Part shown: piece after piece, positions 9,475 through 18,295 of the stretch
Position numbering within the stretch: position 1 is the first letter of the stretch
Layout: the number at the start of each line of letters is the position of its first letter
Assembly: GCF_001428505.1 (NCBI RefSeq)
Contig: NZ_LMHU01000005.1
Location: forward strand, 434,001-498,000
Origin: Terrabacter sp. Root181
Lineage (GTDB): Bacteria; Actinomycetota; Actinomycetes; Actinomycetales; Dermatophilaceae
Direction: 5' to 3'
Length of the DNA stretch: 64,000 bases
Made by a program: the position numbers and the translations under genes
Notes under the pieces: generated by a model
The model's database searches: none
What the model saw: the letters and a program-made list of their open reading frames with translations, nothing else
Told to the model about the DNA's origin: nothing

Positions 9475-9506
9475 GCCCACATCCTCCCAGAGCGCGCGGG
9501 GTGGTC

Positions 9507-9563
9507 CGTATGCCGTCCGCCGCGGTCGGGTGGTCGCGCGCGGTCCCGGCCCGGCGGCATACG
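9507..9563. repeat. Inverted repeat of the CGTATGCCG motif between purB and the VOC gene
   Basis: CGTATGCCG (9507-9515) and CGGCATACG (9555-9563) form a perfect 9-bp inverted repeat with a 39-nt spacer. It lies just past the stop of the minus-strand VOC gene and may act as its terminator. It uses the same heptamer that is over-represented across the window. Confidence 0.45.
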
Positions 9564-9570
9564 CCCTCGG

Positions 9571-10365
9571 TCAGTCGGTGGCGGCCTGCTCGGGCAGCTG
9601 CATGACGGAGAACGTCTCACCCCGGGTGCCGGCGACGAGCGCCATCCGGCCGTAGGGGGTGTCGAAGGGTGGCTGCATGACCGAGCCGCCGAGGGACGTG
9701 ACCTGCTCGGCCGCCGCGTCGGCGTCGGGCACGGCGAAGTAGACCATCCAGTGCGACGGCACGTCGGCGGGCGCCGCTGCGGGGATGGCGCCGATGCCGC
9801 CCACGGGCTTCTCTCCGTCGAGCGTCGCGACGGAGTACTGGAAGCCGCCCTCGCCGATCTCCTCCAGGCGGTAGCCGAAGACGTCGGAGTAGAAGGCCTT
9901 GCTCGCCTCGTAGCTGCGGCTCATCGACTCGGCCCAGCAGAGCGCGCCGGGCTCGTCGACGAGGTCGGTGCCCGTGTGCTCCTTGGCCTGCCACAGTCCG
10001 TAGGCGGCGCCGGCCGGGTCGGCACCGACGGCGATGCGGCCGACCTGGAGCACGTCCATCGGCCCGAGGAAGAAGACGCCACCGGCCGCCCGGGCGCGCT
10101 CCGCCGCGGCGTCGACGTCGTCGGTCGCGAGGTAGACCGTCCACGCGTTGACCTGACCGGCGTCGTCCGGGTTCCTGGCCATCAGGCCGGCGACGACGTG
10201 ACCGTCCTTGCGCGCCATGACGTAGCCGCCGGCCTCGGGCGGCAGGTCCTCGAAGGTCCAGCCGAAGAGGCTGCCGTAGAAGTCGCGTGCGTGGTCGAGG
10301 TCGTCGACCATGACGTCGGCCCAGCAGGGGGTGCCGGGCGCGAACGCCTCCTCGTGGACGGGCAT
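9571..10365 (-). CDS. VOC (glyoxalase/bleomycin-resistance fold) protein, two domains
   Basis: A 264-residue protein with two vicinal-oxygen-chelate modules. The first begins PCWADVMVDDLDHARDFY and the second PGALCWAESMSRSYEASKAFY; both carry the family's FYxxxFG(W/Y) pattern. Proteins of this layout (for example the Cfp30B type of actinobacteria) are often called hydroxylases, but substrate and activity are generally unknown. The ATG at 10365 is chosen because AGGAGG lies 5 nt upstream; a TTG nine codons earlier has no such support. A paralogue lies immediately upstream, so the pair arose by duplication. Confidence 0.85.
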   Translation of the reverse strand: MPVHEEAFAPGTPCWADVMVDDLDHARDFYGSLFGWTFEDLPPEAGGYVMARKDGHVVAGLMARNPDDAGQVNAWTVYLATDDVDAAAERARAAGGVFFLGPMDVLQVGRIAVGADPAGAAYGLWQAKEHTGTDLVDEPGALCWAESMSRSYEASKAFYSDVFGYRLEEIGEGGFQYSVATLDGEKPVGGIGAIPAAAPADVPSHWMVYFAVPDADAAAEQVTSLGGSVMQPPFDTPYGRMALVAGTRGETFSVMQLPEQAATD

Positions 10366-10426
10366 GGGTCCTCCTGTGGTCGTGCCGGTCAAGGCGGCGT
10401 GAGGGCGGCGTGAGGTCGGTCTCGGG

Positions 10427-11218
10427 TCAGTCGAGGTCGGGCACGAGGAGCGAGAACACCTCTCCTTCGAGCCCGCTCAGCACGGCGCCGACCCCGTAGG
10501 GGCCGTCGAAGGGCCCCTGCAGCAGCGTCGCGCCGAGGTCGAGCGCCCGCGCCAGGCTCGGGACGACGTTGCGGGTGGCGAAGGACGCGACCCAGTGCGG
10601 CGGGATCTCGGCCGGCCACTCGCTGTCGATCTCCGCCAGCCCGTAGGCCGGGTTGCCGTCGCCGGTGTGCGCCGTCGCCCAGCGCGGGCCGCCGGGCTCG
10701 GTCTCGTCGGTGAACTCGTGTCCGAAGACGCCGAACTGGAAGCCCTGCACCTTGTCGTAGTCGCGGGTCAGCAGCTCGTTCCACGTGAGTGATCCCGGCT
10801 CGTCGAGGATGCCGCTGCCCGGGAGGTCGCCCGGCTCCCAGATGCCGAAGTACGAGCCACCGGGGTCGACGGCGATGAGGGTCCGGGACAGGGCGCCGAT
10901 GGAGACGGGCCGTCCCAGCGTGCGTCCGCCGTAGGCCTCGATGGCGCGTGCGGCGACGTCGATGTCACCGACACGGAGGTAGGTGGTCCACTGGCTGGGG
11001 ATCGGCGCCGTCTCGGGCTTGCGGCTGATGCCGGCGACGGGGTGGCCGTCGAGGAGCGCCATCGTGTAGCCGCCGGTCGCGGGGTCGCCGGCGAGCCACC
11101 GCCAGCCGAAGAGCTCGCTGTAGAACGTCTGGGCGCGTGGGACGTCGCTGACGAGCAGGTCGACCCAGCACGGGGAACCATAGGGATAGTCGGGCACAGT
11201 CAGATTCAGGTCTCGCAT
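10427..11218 (-). CDS. VOC protein, two domains; paralogue of its neighbour
   Basis: A 263-residue two-module VOC protein. The N-terminal module begins GSPCWVDLLVSDVPRAQTFY and the second GSLTWNELLTRDYDKVQGF. It resembles the downstream VOC protein throughout. Its start lies 4 nt after the stop of the tyrosine phosphatase gene, so the two are probably co-transcribed. The ribosome-binding site is weak, which suits translational coupling. Substrate unknown. Confidence 0.85.
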   Translation of the reverse strand: MRDLNLTVPDYPYGSPCWVDLLVSDVPRAQTFYSELFGWRWLAGDPATGGYTMALLDGHPVAGISRKPETAPIPSQWTTYLRVGDIDVAARAIEAYGGRTLGRPVSIGALSRTLIAVDPGGSYFGIWEPGDLPGSGILDEPGSLTWNELLTRDYDKVQGFQFGVFGHEFTDETEPGGPRWATAHTGDGNPAYGLAEIDSEWPAEIPPHWVASFATRNVVPSLARALDLGATLLQGPFDGPYGVGAVLSGLEGEVFSLLVPDLD

Positions 11219-11222
11219 CGGG

Positions 11223-11768
11223 TCAGGGGTGCTCCGTGTCGTGCTGGTCGTGCACGCCTGCGGTCAGCCGGCCGTCCAGCTGGTCCCTGACGTGGTGAAG
11301 GATGCCACGACACGCCGCCTCCACCTCCGCGAAACACCGGACGAAGTGCTCCTCTCCGCCGTACCACGGGTCGCCGGTCTCGAGGGTGCCCGCGGCGACG
11401 GCCTCCGGGTCGAACTCGCGCACGAGTCGGATCTTGCTGCGGTTGCGCGGCGTGCGGGCGAGGCGCTGCAGGGTGCGCACGTGGCCCTCGTCCGAGGCGA
11501 GGACGAGGTCGAGGTCGTCGAACTCGTCCGGGTCGAACTCCCGCGCGCGGTGCTGCGACCCGTCGTAGCCGTGCGCGGCGAGGACCTCGACGGTGCGGGG
11601 GTCGGCGTGCTCGCCGACGTGCCAGTCGCCGGTGCCGCTCGAGCTGACCCGGACGAGGTCCGAGATGCCGGCGTCGTCGACGAGGCGCTGGAGGATGACG
11701 TGACCCATGGGGGACCTGCAGATGTTGCCGCTGCACACGAAGGTGATGTGGAGTGGGCGAGACGACAT
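11223..11768 (-). CDS. Low-molecular-weight protein-tyrosine phosphatase
   Basis: The active-site P-loop CSGNICRS sits at residues 12-19, with nucleophile Cys12 and Arg18. The family's general-acid loop appears as DPWYGG towards the C-terminus. Family members remove phosphate from tyrosine or arginine on proteins. I chose the ATG at 11768 because the P-loop normally lies within about 15 residues of the start; ATG at 11777 is equally possible, giving 3 more residues. It leads a likely operon with the VOC gene. The partner kinase is not in the window. Confidence 0.88.
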   Translation of the reverse strand: MSSRPLHITFVCSGNICRSPMGHVILQRLVDDAGISDLVRVSSSGTGDWHVGEHADPRTVEVLAAHGYDGSQHRAREFDPDEFDDLDLVLASDEGHVRTLQRLARTPRNRSKIRLVREFDPEAVAAGTLETGDPWYGGEEHFVRCFAEVEAACRGILHHVRDQLDGRLTAGVHDQHDTEHP

Positions 11769-11951
11769 GCTGCCCATTGAACACCGCGGACACGGCCGCG
11801 AGGCCCGAAGCGAGGTCACTCCTCGTCACGGCGTCGAAGTCCTGTCGACGGCGGGCCGACGGGTCGGCCCGAAGGCCCGCCGAACGGAGCGGTACGGGGG
11901 TTGGCCCTGTGGTCGGTGGGGCTGTCGGTGGCTGGTGGGACGGTGTGACCC

Positions 11952-12380
11952 ATGACGACGACAGCGCACCCGACCGCCGTGGGGGCCGATGCCCCCGAGG
12001 CCCTCGAGTCCCGGTTCGCCACCTGCGTCGCCGCGGGTGACCTCGACGGCATCGTGGGGTTGTATGCCGCCGACGCCGTCGTGAGCCTGCCGCGCGGTCG
12101 GGAGGCGGCGGGCGCCACCGCCATCCGCTCGGCGTTCGCTGCCGCGTTGGCAGCGGGTGCCCTCGGTGCGGTCGGCGCTCCCGCCGCCGGCGTGACCGCG
12201 CGTGCCGTCGTGACCGGTGGTCTTGCCATGACGACGTCGACGACGGGCGACGGCACGGTGCGCACCCAGGTCGCGCGGCGCACGGCCGACGACCGTTGGG
12301 TGTGGGTCCGCGATGGCTCCCGGCTGCGCGAGGTCGAGGCGTGCCTCCCCGCGCCGTCGGGCGAGCTGGCGGTGGCGTAG
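11952..12380 (+). CDS. SnoaL-like / NTF2-fold protein
   Basis: A 142-residue protein with the cone-shaped NTF2-like fold pattern: an N-terminal helix (FATCVAAGDLDGIVGLY), the DAVVSLPRG strand, the GATAIRSAF helix, and then beta strands with a V-R-T-Q-V-A-R core. This superfamily covers isomerases, lyases and many unknowns, so no substrate can be named. The next gene starts 9 nt downstream but has its own -10-like element, so it may be read separately. Confidence 0.75.
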   Translation: MTTTAHPTAVGADAPEALESRFATCVAAGDLDGIVGLYAADAVVSLPRGREAAGATAIRSAFAAALAAGALGAVGAPAAGVTARAVVTGGLAMTTSTTGDGTVRTQVARRTADDRWVWVRDGSRLREVEACLPAPSGELAVA

Positions 12381-12383
12381 TTT
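12378..12383 (+). promoter_or_regulatory. -10 element for a leaderless MFS mRNA
   Basis: TAGTTT lies exactly 6 nt before the GTG start at 12390 and overlaps the stop codon of the upstream gene. The spacing puts the transcription start on the start codon. No clear -35 is seen. Confidence 0.45.
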
Positions 12384-12389
12384 CGCTCT

Positions 12390-13733
12390 GTGACCGACGT
12401 ACCTCCTGGCCCTGAGGCACCCGCCCCGGCCACGCGTCGGTCGCACCTCATCGACCTGACGCCGCTGCGGGTCAGCCCACCCTTCGCCCGGCTCTGGTTC
12501 GGCAACACGCTCGCCGGCATCGGCACGTTCGTCACCAACACGGCCGTCGGCCTGCACATCTACGACCTGACGCGCTCGACGTTCATGGTCTCCCTCGTCG
12601 CGTGGTTCTCGCTGCTGCCGATGATCGTCGCCGGCCTCTATGGCGGCGCCATCGCCGACCGCTTCGACCGGCGCGCGGTGGCCCTGTCCGCCTCGACGGT
12701 GGCGTGGGCCTCGACCGTGGTCCTAGCGACGATCGTCTGGCTGGGGGCCGAGCAGGTCTGGATGTTCTACGTCATCACCACGGTCAACGCCGTCGCGGCG
12801 ACCATCGCCTCGGCCACGCGCCAGGCGATCACGCCGCGGCTGCTGCCCCGGGCGCAGCTGCCGAAGGCGGCGGCGCTGCTCGGCATCTCGGCGGGGGTCA
12901 TGGTGACGGTGGGGCCGGGCATCGCGGGCGTGCTCGTCGCGCGGGCGGGCTACGCCTGGACCTACACCGTCGACGTCGTGCTCTTCTTCGCCGGGTTCTT
13001 CGGCCTCTGGACCCTGCCGCGCATCCGACCGGAGGGGGAGCGGCCGACCACCGGCGGGTTCCGCTCGGTCGCCGACGGGCTCGCCCACCTGCGGCGGGCC
13101 CCCAACGTTCGGATGAGCTTCATCGTCGACATCATCGCCATGACGTTCGGCCAGCCGATGGTGCTCTTCCCCGCCGTCGGCGCGATCGTCATCGGCGGCG
13201 GGCCGGTCACGGCCGGCATCCTGCTCGCGTCGTTCGCCGTCGGCGGGATCGTCTCGAGCCTCGCGTCGGGTCGCGTCACCGGGCTGCGCTGGCAGGGTCT
13301 CGCCATCCGCAACGCGATCGTCTCCTACGGCCTCGCCATCCTCGGCTTCGGGATCGTGCTGGCCGTCACCGAGCTCGGCGGCCACGCCGTGCAGTCGATG
13401 GACTTCGGCGATGCCAACCTCTGGGCCCTCGGGCTCGCGGCCCTGTGCCTCGCCGTGGCCGGCGGGTCCGACAACATCAGCGCGATCTTCCGGCAGTCGA
13501 TCCTGCAGGCCGCGGTGCCCGACCACCTGCGCGGCCGCACCCAGGGCGTCTTCACGGTCGTCGTCACGGGCGGCCCGCGACTCGGTCAGATGTTCGCCGG
13601 GACGCTCGCGACGCTGACGGCCACGTGGGTGCCGCCCGTCGTGGGCGGCGTCCTCGTCGTCGTCCTCGTCATCGCCTCCGTCGCGCGGGTCACGTCCTTC
13701 CGCGACTACGACGCCCTCGACCCGCGCCCCTGA
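12390..13733 (+). CDS. MFS exporter of the EntS/macrolide-efflux type
   Basis: A 447-residue protein with about twelve hydrophobic segments, starting after a short Pro/Ala-rich cytoplasmic tail. The N-terminal region LFGNTLAGIG-like pattern (here RLWFGNTLAGIGTFVT) and the loop-2/3 motif GGAIADRFDRR fit the enterobactin-exporter branch of the major facilitator superfamily. Substrate cannot be told from sequence, and no siderophore genes are nearby. GTG start is supported by the TAGTTT element 6 nt upstream. Its 3' end faces galE across a repeat-rich spacer. Confidence 0.85.
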   Translation: MTDVPPGPEAPAPATRRSHLIDLTPLRVSPPFARLWFGNTLAGIGTFVTNTAVGLHIYDLTRSTFMVSLVAWFSLLPMIVAGLYGGAIADRFDRRAVALSASTVAWASTVVLATIVWLGAEQVWMFYVITTVNAVAATIASATRQAITPRLLPRAQLPKAAALLGISAGVMVTVGPGIAGVLVARAGYAWTYTVDVVLFFAGFFGLWTLPRIRPEGERPTTGGFRSVADGLAHLRRAPNVRMSFIVDIIAMTFGQPMVLFPAVGAIVIGGGPVTAGILLASFAVGGIVSSLASGRVTGLRWQGLAIRNAIVSYGLAILGFGIVLAVTELGGHAVQSMDFGDANLWALGLAALCLAVAGGSDNISAIFRQSILQAAVPDHLRGRTQGVFTVVVTGGPRLGQMFAGTLATLTATWVPPVVGGVLVVVLVIASVARVTSFRDYDALDPRP

Positions 13734-13774
13734 CCCTGACCCTGACCTGACCCACCGGACCCCCCGGCGCTCAC

Positions 13775-13877
13775 TCGAGTGGCCCCGTCGTCACATCCGG
13801 TCGGGGCACCCCACCGTCGAGTGGCCCCGTCGTCACACGCCCGATGGTGGGGCTGGTGTGACGACGAGGCCACTCGA
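13775..13877. repeat. TCGAGTGGCC palindrome family: direct copy plus 22-bp inverted repeat
   Basis: The left arm (13817-13838, beginning TCGAGTGGCCCCGTCG) pairs with 13856-13877 at 21 of 22 positions around a 17-nt loop. A direct copy of the left arm lies at 13775-13795. It sits between convergent genes (MFS and galE) and probably works as a two-way terminator. Related palindromes occur at four other places in the window. Confidence 0.75.
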
Positions 13878-13954
13878 GGGTGGGGGTGGTCGGGTGGGTG
13901 GGAGTCGGGTGGGTGTGTGGGGTGGTCGGGTGGGTGGGTCGGGTGGCGGCGGGG
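13878..13954 (+). repeat. G-rich tract with many GGG runs
   Basis: The plus strand holds more than ten runs of three or more G separated by 1-4 nt (GTGGGGGTGGTCGGGTGGGT and so on), directly after the galE stop codon. This is a sequence type able to form G-quadruplexes on the plus strand or in read-through RNA from the MFS gene. Confidence 0.6.
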
Positions 13955-14971
13955 TCAGGCGTCGGGGTAGCCGGTGGGGTTGGCGCTCTGCCACCGCCAC
14001 TGGTCGACGCACATGTCCTCGATCGTGCGCTCGGCCCGCCAGCCGAGCTCGGCGTGCGCCAGAGACGGGTCGGCGAACGACTCGGGCAGGTCACCCGCAC
14101 GTCGACCGACGACCTCGTAGGGCAGCTCGCGACCCACGGCCTGCTCGAACGCGTGCAGCACCTCGAGGACGCTCGTGCCGTGGCCGGTGCCGAGGTTCCA
14201 CGTCGAGATCGGCTCGTCGACCTGGCTCAGCTTGGCCAGCGCTGCGAGGTGGCCGGCGGCGAGGTCCTCGACGTGGATGTAGTCGCGGAGCGGCGTGCCG
14301 TCGGGCGTCGGGTAGTCGTCACCGAAGACGAGCAGCTTGTCGCGGCGGCCGACCGCCACCTGGGCGATGAACGGCATGAGGTTGTTGGGGATGCCCTGAG
14401 GGTCCTCGCCGATGGTGCCGCTCGCGTGCGCACCGACCGGGTTGAAGTAGCGCAGCAGCGCGATCCGCAGGTCGGGGTCGGCGGCCGCGACGTCGCGCAG
14501 GATCTGCTCGATCATCACCTTCGTCCAGCCGTACGGGTTGGTCGCCGCCGTCGCCATGTCCTCGGTGAGCGGCGGGCTGTTGTGGCCGTAGACCGTGGCC
14601 GAGCTGCTGAAGACGAGCTTCGTGACGCCGTGCCGGCGCATCGCGCGCACGAGCGAGAAGGTCGAGACGAGGTTGTTCTCGTAGTACTCGAGGGGCAGCT
14701 CGACGCTCTCGCCGACGGCCTTGAGCCCGGCGAAGTGGATGACCGCATCGATCTTCTCGTTGGCGAAGAGGTGCTCGGTCTTGTCGTGGTCGCGCAGGTC
14801 GAACGAGTGCACCTCGAGGTGCGTCCCCGTCAGCGCCTCGAGACGGTTCACGACCGTGGGCTTGCTGTTGCCGAAGTTGTCGACGATGAGCACCTCGTGC
14901 CCGGCCGCGACGAGCTGGACCACCGTGTGCGAGCCGATGTAGCCGGCTCCGCCGCTGACGAGTACGCGCAT
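13955..14971 (-). CDS. galE: UDP-glucose 4-epimerase
   Basis: A 338-residue extended short-chain dehydrogenase. It interconverts UDP-glucose and UDP-galactose using tightly bound NAD. The Rossmann motif GGAGYIGSH lies at residues 7-15, the SSSATVYG strand near 125, and the catalytic Tyr-Lys pair in PYGWTK about 20 residues later. Length and motifs match GalE rather than other sugar epimerases. The ATG is preceded by a TAGGGT element at exactly 6 nt, suggesting a leaderless message. No other gal genes are adjacent. Confidence 0.93.
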   Translation of the reverse strand: MRVLVSGGAGYIGSHTVVQLVAAGHEVLIVDNFGNSKPTVVNRLEALTGTHLEVHSFDLRDHDKTEHLFANEKIDAVIHFAGLKAVGESVELPLEYYENNLVSTFSLVRAMRRHGVTKLVFSSSATVYGHNSPPLTEDMATAATNPYGWTKVMIEQILRDVAAADPDLRIALLRYFNPVGAHASGTIGEDPQGIPNNLMPFIAQVAVGRRDKLLVFGDDYPTPDGTPLRDYIHVEDLAAGHLAALAKLSQVDEPISTWNLGTGHGTSVLEVLHAFEQAVGRELPYEVVGRRAGDLPESFADPSLAHAELGWRAERTIEDMCVDQWRWQSANPTGYPDA

Positions 14972-14977
14972 GTCGCC

Positions 14978-14983
14978 ACCCTA
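14978..14983 (-). promoter_or_regulatory. -10 element for a leaderless galE mRNA
   Basis: TAGGGT on the minus strand ends exactly 6 nt before the galE ATG. No convincing -35 is seen. Confidence 0.45.
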
Positions 14984-15013
14984 TCGAGGCGGCTTCCGCG
15001 TGACGGGAGGCGC

Positions 15014-15910
15014 TCAGACGACGGTCAGCTCGGCGATCGCGCCGAGGTAGAGCGCGAGGGGCGTCACGACGAGGAGGGTCGACACGGCATACATCGTCGC
15101 GGCGACGGCGGGGATCGGGAGGCCCGCGATCCGCTCGGCGTCGAGCAGCCCGATGCGAGCGGTGGCGACGCGGGTGCTGTCGGCCATCGCCATGGCGCCG
15201 GCGGGCTTCGGCCCACCGGCCATGGCGACGATGGCGCGACCGGTGCTGACGGCGCCGGCGTGCCGGACGGCGGCGCGGTCGGCGAGCACCTCGATGAGCA
15301 GGTGCACCTCGCGGAGCGCGTCGTCGCAGCGCAGGAAGCCGGGCATCGCCTCGTGCACGACCGTGAAGAACTCCATGACGAGGTCGTGGCGGGCGCCCAG
15401 GTGGGCGCGCTCGTGCGCCAGCACCGCGGACAGCTCGTCGGCACCGAGCCGGTCGAGGGTGCCCTGCGTCAGGACGACGCGGCGGCGTACGCCGGGGACG
15501 CAGTAGGCCGTCGGGGTCGTGTGCTCGAGGACGCGCATGTGCCGGTCGGCGCCCTCACCCGGGACGCCGAGCAGGTCGACGAGGTCGCGATGGCGGCGAC
15601 GTGCGGCGCGCAGGTTGCGCCCGACCCGGTCGCCCGAGAGCAGCAGCCGCACGGCGACGACCGCGCTCAGGGCAGCGGCCACGGCCAGCGTGACCCAGTG
15701 CTCCGACAGTCGCACCTGCCGGCCGACGAGCAGTGGGATCGCCGCCGGCGCCGCGAGCAGGGCGGCGAGCACCGCGGCGACGGCGGTGGACTGCCACAGC
15801 ACGAGGGCGGCCCGGGGTGCGCGCCGCAGTGAGGTCGCCCGGGCCAGGACGCGCGGCACCGGCCACGCGAGCAGGACCGCGAGGACGACGAGGGCCGCGA
15901 CGACGAGCAC
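15014..15910 (-). CDS. M56-family (BlaR1-like) membrane metalloprotease
   Basis: A 298-residue integral membrane protein. Hydrophobic segments lie at both ends and near residues 15-35 and 40-70. The zinc site is LAHERAHLGARHDL near residue 163 (HExxH-type, HERAH). M56 proteases sense an outside signal and cut a partner repressor; the BlaI-type repressor is encoded 43 nt upstream on the same strand. It lacks the penicillin-sensing domain of true BlaR1, so beta-lactam sensing cannot be assumed. GTG start is used because an in-frame TGA lies just before it. It follows cydDC and blaI in the same direction, which may link it to respiration. Confidence 0.82.
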   Translation of the reverse strand: MLVVAALVVLAVLLAWPVPRVLARATSLRRAPRAALVLWQSTAVAAVLAALLAAPAAIPLLVGRQVRLSEHWVTLAVAAALSAVVAVRLLLSGDRVGRNLRAARRRHRDLVDLLGVPGEGADRHMRVLEHTTPTAYCVPGVRRRVVLTQGTLDRLGADELSAVLAHERAHLGARHDLVMEFFTVVHEAMPGFLRCDDALREVHLLIEVLADRAAVRHAGAVSTGRAIVAMAGGPKPAGAMAMADSTRVATARIGLLDAERIAGLPIPAVAATMYAVSTLLVVTPLALYLGAIAELTVV

Positions 15911-15953
15911 GGGTCAGCTGGTGCGGGGGTCCGCGGCGGGGGTCATCGGCCGG

Positions 15954-16367
15954 TCAGCGCTTCGCGGCGTCGGGACGACGGGACTCGAGCTCGGCGAGCG
16001 CCGCCTTGAGCTCGTCGATCTCCTCGGGCGTGGACTCGTCGAGGAAGTGGAGCAGCGCGGTGCGTCGCTTGTCGCCGGCGAGCTCGCCGAGCGTGTGGTG
16101 CAGCGACTCCGACGTCAGCTCGGCGCGGGTCGACGCGGCGGTGTAGCGCCAGGCGCGGCCGTCGCGCTCGCGGTGGACGAGGTCCTTCTTCGCCATCCGG
16201 TCGAGCACCGTCATGAGGGTCGTGTAGGCGAGTCCGCGGTCGACGCCGATCGCGTCGTGGACCTCACGGACCGTGCGTCCCTCGGGGTGGGCGTCCGCGG
16301 TGGTCCAGAGCTCTTCCATGACGACGCGCTCGAGGTCGCCGAGACGGTTGCGGGGTGTGCTGGGCAT
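15954..16367 (-). CDS. BlaI/MecI/CopY-family repressor
   Basis: A 137-residue winged-helix repressor. The N-terminal DNA-binding part runs from LGDLERVVMEELW to AYTTLMTVLDRMAKKDLV, followed by a dimerisation helix region. The C-terminal third is Glu/Lys-rich (EEIDELKAALAELESRRP). Such proteins bind dyads with TACA/TGTA half-sites and are inactivated by M56 protease cleavage; that protease gene is next. The gene starts 12 nt after the cydC stop codon. A TAGATT hexamer lies 8 nt before its ATG, so a short-leader promoter is possible. Confidence 0.88.
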   Translation of the reverse strand: MPSTPRNRLGDLERVVMEELWTTADAHPEGRTVREVHDAIGVDRGLAYTTLMTVLDRMAKKDLVHRERDGRAWRYTAASTRAELTSESLHHTLGELAGDKRRTALLHFLDESTPEEIDELKAALAELESRRPDAAKR

Positions 16368-16378
16368 GGCGTTCCAAT

Positions 16379-18295
16379 CTAGCGGCGGCGCCGGTCGGCG
16401 CCGTTCGTGCGGTCGTGCGTGTGGTCGGTGCTGTCGTGCAGGTCGGTGCCGCCTGCGGTCGTGGCTGACATCGTCCCCGATGGCCGGCGCACCTCGAGGA
16501 CCTGGTCGAACAGGTCGGCGCCGTCGTCGCGGTGGGTCACCATGATGATCGTCTGCGCGGGCGCGTTCGTGCCCGCCACCCCTGTCGTACCCGGTGCGCT
16601 GCCGAGCCGTGTCAGGTCCTCGACGACGGCGCGGGCCGTGGGCGGGTCGAGGTGGGCCACCGGCTCGTCCAGCAGCACGACGGGGCGCCCGCTGACGTGG
16701 GCCCGGGCGATGCCGAGCCGGGCCCGCTCGCCGCCGGAGAGCCCGCGACCGCTGGACCCGAGGGTCGTGTCGAGTCCGTCGGGCAGACCCTCGAGCAGGT
16801 CCGTGAGGCCGGCGGCCCGGAGCGCGCGCCCGACCTCGGCGTCGTCCGCGTCGGGACGGGCGAGCGTCAGGTTGTTGCGCAGCGTGGTGGCGAAGACGTG
16901 GGTCTCGTCGTCGACGACGGCGATGTGCCCGCGGGTCTCCTCCAGAGGTCGGTGGAGCACGTCGGTCCCCCCGAGCAGGTAGGTCCCGCCCGACGGGTCG
17001 AGGTGCCGGGCGAGCACGGCGAGCAGGGTCGACTTGCCGCTGCCGTTCGGCCCGGTGACGGCGACGCGGCTGCCGGCCGGGACGTCGAGGTCGGTCGGGG
17101 CGAGGTCGGTGCGGTCGCCGGTCCACGAGGCGGTGAGCGCGCGCGCCCGCACGTCACTGCTGGCGTATGCCGTGTGCCCGGGCCGGGTGCCCGCCGTGGG
17201 GTCGTCCGCGTGGCCGGGGTCGTCCCCGGGGGCAGGGGCATCGGCGACGGCCGCCTCGTCGTCGGCGCCGGCAGCCTCGTCGGCGACGGCCGGGGCGAGG
17301 TCCAGCAGGGCGTCGATGCGGTGCTCGCTGCCCCGGGCCCGGGCGAGGGCGCGCATGGCGTCGACGAGCGGCGTGACGGCCTCGGACACCGCGACCGGGG
17401 TCAGCACGAGCAGCGCCTTGACGGGGGTCGAGACGGCGAGGTCCTGGGCGATGACGGCCGTGGCGGCGACGGCCGCGCCGACGGCGACGAGGAAGAGCGA
17501 GGCCGCGGTCGCGCGACCCGCGCTGATGCGACGGGTGACCCGGTCGAGGGGGGCGTGGGCCTCGTCGAGCCAGCCGAGCGCCGTGGCCCAGCCGCCGACG
17601 GCGCGCAGCTCGCCCGACTGGCTGGCCATGAGCTCGCTGACGCGCGTGACCTCGGCCCGGGCGGCGAGCAGCTCTGGCAGGGAACGGGACTCGAGGTACG
17701 CCGCGAGCGTGCTGATGAGGCACACGGCGACGCCGAGCCCGAGCATGACGAGGCCGACGGGCAGCGACAGCAGCATCGTGAGCACGATGGCGAGGCCCCC
17801 CGCCACGGCCGTCGAGATGACGGGCACCGCGACGCGGACCTGGGCGTCGACGACGTCGGTGAGGTCGTCGACGACCCCGGTGAGCACGTCGGACCGGCGC
17901 CGGCGACCGAGCCGGGCGGGGGTGAGCGGGACGAGAGCCTCGTAGGCCGATGTCCGCCGCTCGGCGAGCATCGCGAGGGCGGCGTCGTGGCTCGTCAGGC
18001 GCTCCCAGTAGCGGAAGACGGGCCGCGCCATGCCGAAGGCGCGGACGGCGACGATGGCGGTGAGCAGGGTGAGGATGACGGGCTGCTCCGAGGCCCGGAC
18101 GATGAGCCAGCCCGAGGTCGCCGTCAGCGCCATGCCGGACGCCGTGGCGATCCCGCCGAGCAGGCCGCCGCGCACCGTGCCCGCCGACGGCCACCAGACC
18201 CGCCCCCGCGCACTCGCGGTTCGAGGTGATGCCGGCACCGACGTGGGGTGCGCGATCACCTCGACACCGGGGTCAGGGGTCGGGAACGTGCTCAT
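16379..18295 (-). CDS. cydC: ABC exporter subunit CydC (bd-oxidase assembly)
   Basis: A 638-residue fusion of six-helix membrane domain and nucleotide-binding domain. CydDC exports cysteine/glutathione and supports heme loading of cytochrome bd. The ATPase part has Walker A GPNGSGKST (about residue 415), signature LSGGERARLG and Walker B VVLLDEPVAHLD. The start overlaps the cydD stop by 4 bp. The first 30 residues include VEVIAHPTSVPASPR, echoing VEVIPGAPSLPGSPR at the CydD C-terminus; both are encoded by copies of the same palindromic DNA. A long acidic Ala/Asp-rich insert (about 340-385) precedes the ATPase domain. Confidence 0.9.
   Translation of the reverse strand: MSTFPTPDPGVEVIAHPTSVPASPRTASARGRVWWPSAGTVRGGLLGGIATASGMALTATSGWLIVRASEQPVILTLLTAIVAVRAFGMARPVFRYWERLTSHDAALAMLAERRTSAYEALVPLTPARLGRRRRSDVLTGVVDDLTDVVDAQVRVAVPVISTAVAGGLAIVLTMLLSLPVGLVMLGLGVAVCLISTLAAYLESRSLPELLAARAEVTRVSELMASQSGELRAVGGWATALGWLDEAHAPLDRVTRRISAGRATAASLFLVAVGAAVAATAVIAQDLAVSTPVKALLVLTPVAVSEAVTPLVDAMRALARARGSEHRIDALLDLAPAVADEAAGADDEAAVADAPAPGDDPGHADDPTAGTRPGHTAYASSDVRARALTASWTGDRTDLAPTDLDVPAGSRVAVTGPNGSGKSTLLAVLARHLDPSGGTYLLGGTDVLHRPLEETRGHIAVVDDETHVFATTLRNNLTLARPDADDAEVGRALRAAGLTDLLEGLPDGLDTTLGSSGRGLSGGERARLGIARAHVSGRPVVLLDEPVAHLDPPTARAVVEDLTRLGSAPGTTGVAGTNAPAQTIIMVTHRDDGADLFDQVLEVRRPSGTMSATTAGGTDLHDSTDHTHDRTNGADRRRR

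Noticed and set aside
10366-10392. Upstream TTG start for the first VOC gene
   Set aside because: AGGAGG sits 5 nt before the ATG at 10365; the TTG has no such signal.
15014-16367. Beta-lactam resistance system (BlaI-BlaR1)
   Set aside because: No beta-lactamase gene and no penicillin-sensing domain on the M56 protein; the neighbourhood is respiratory.
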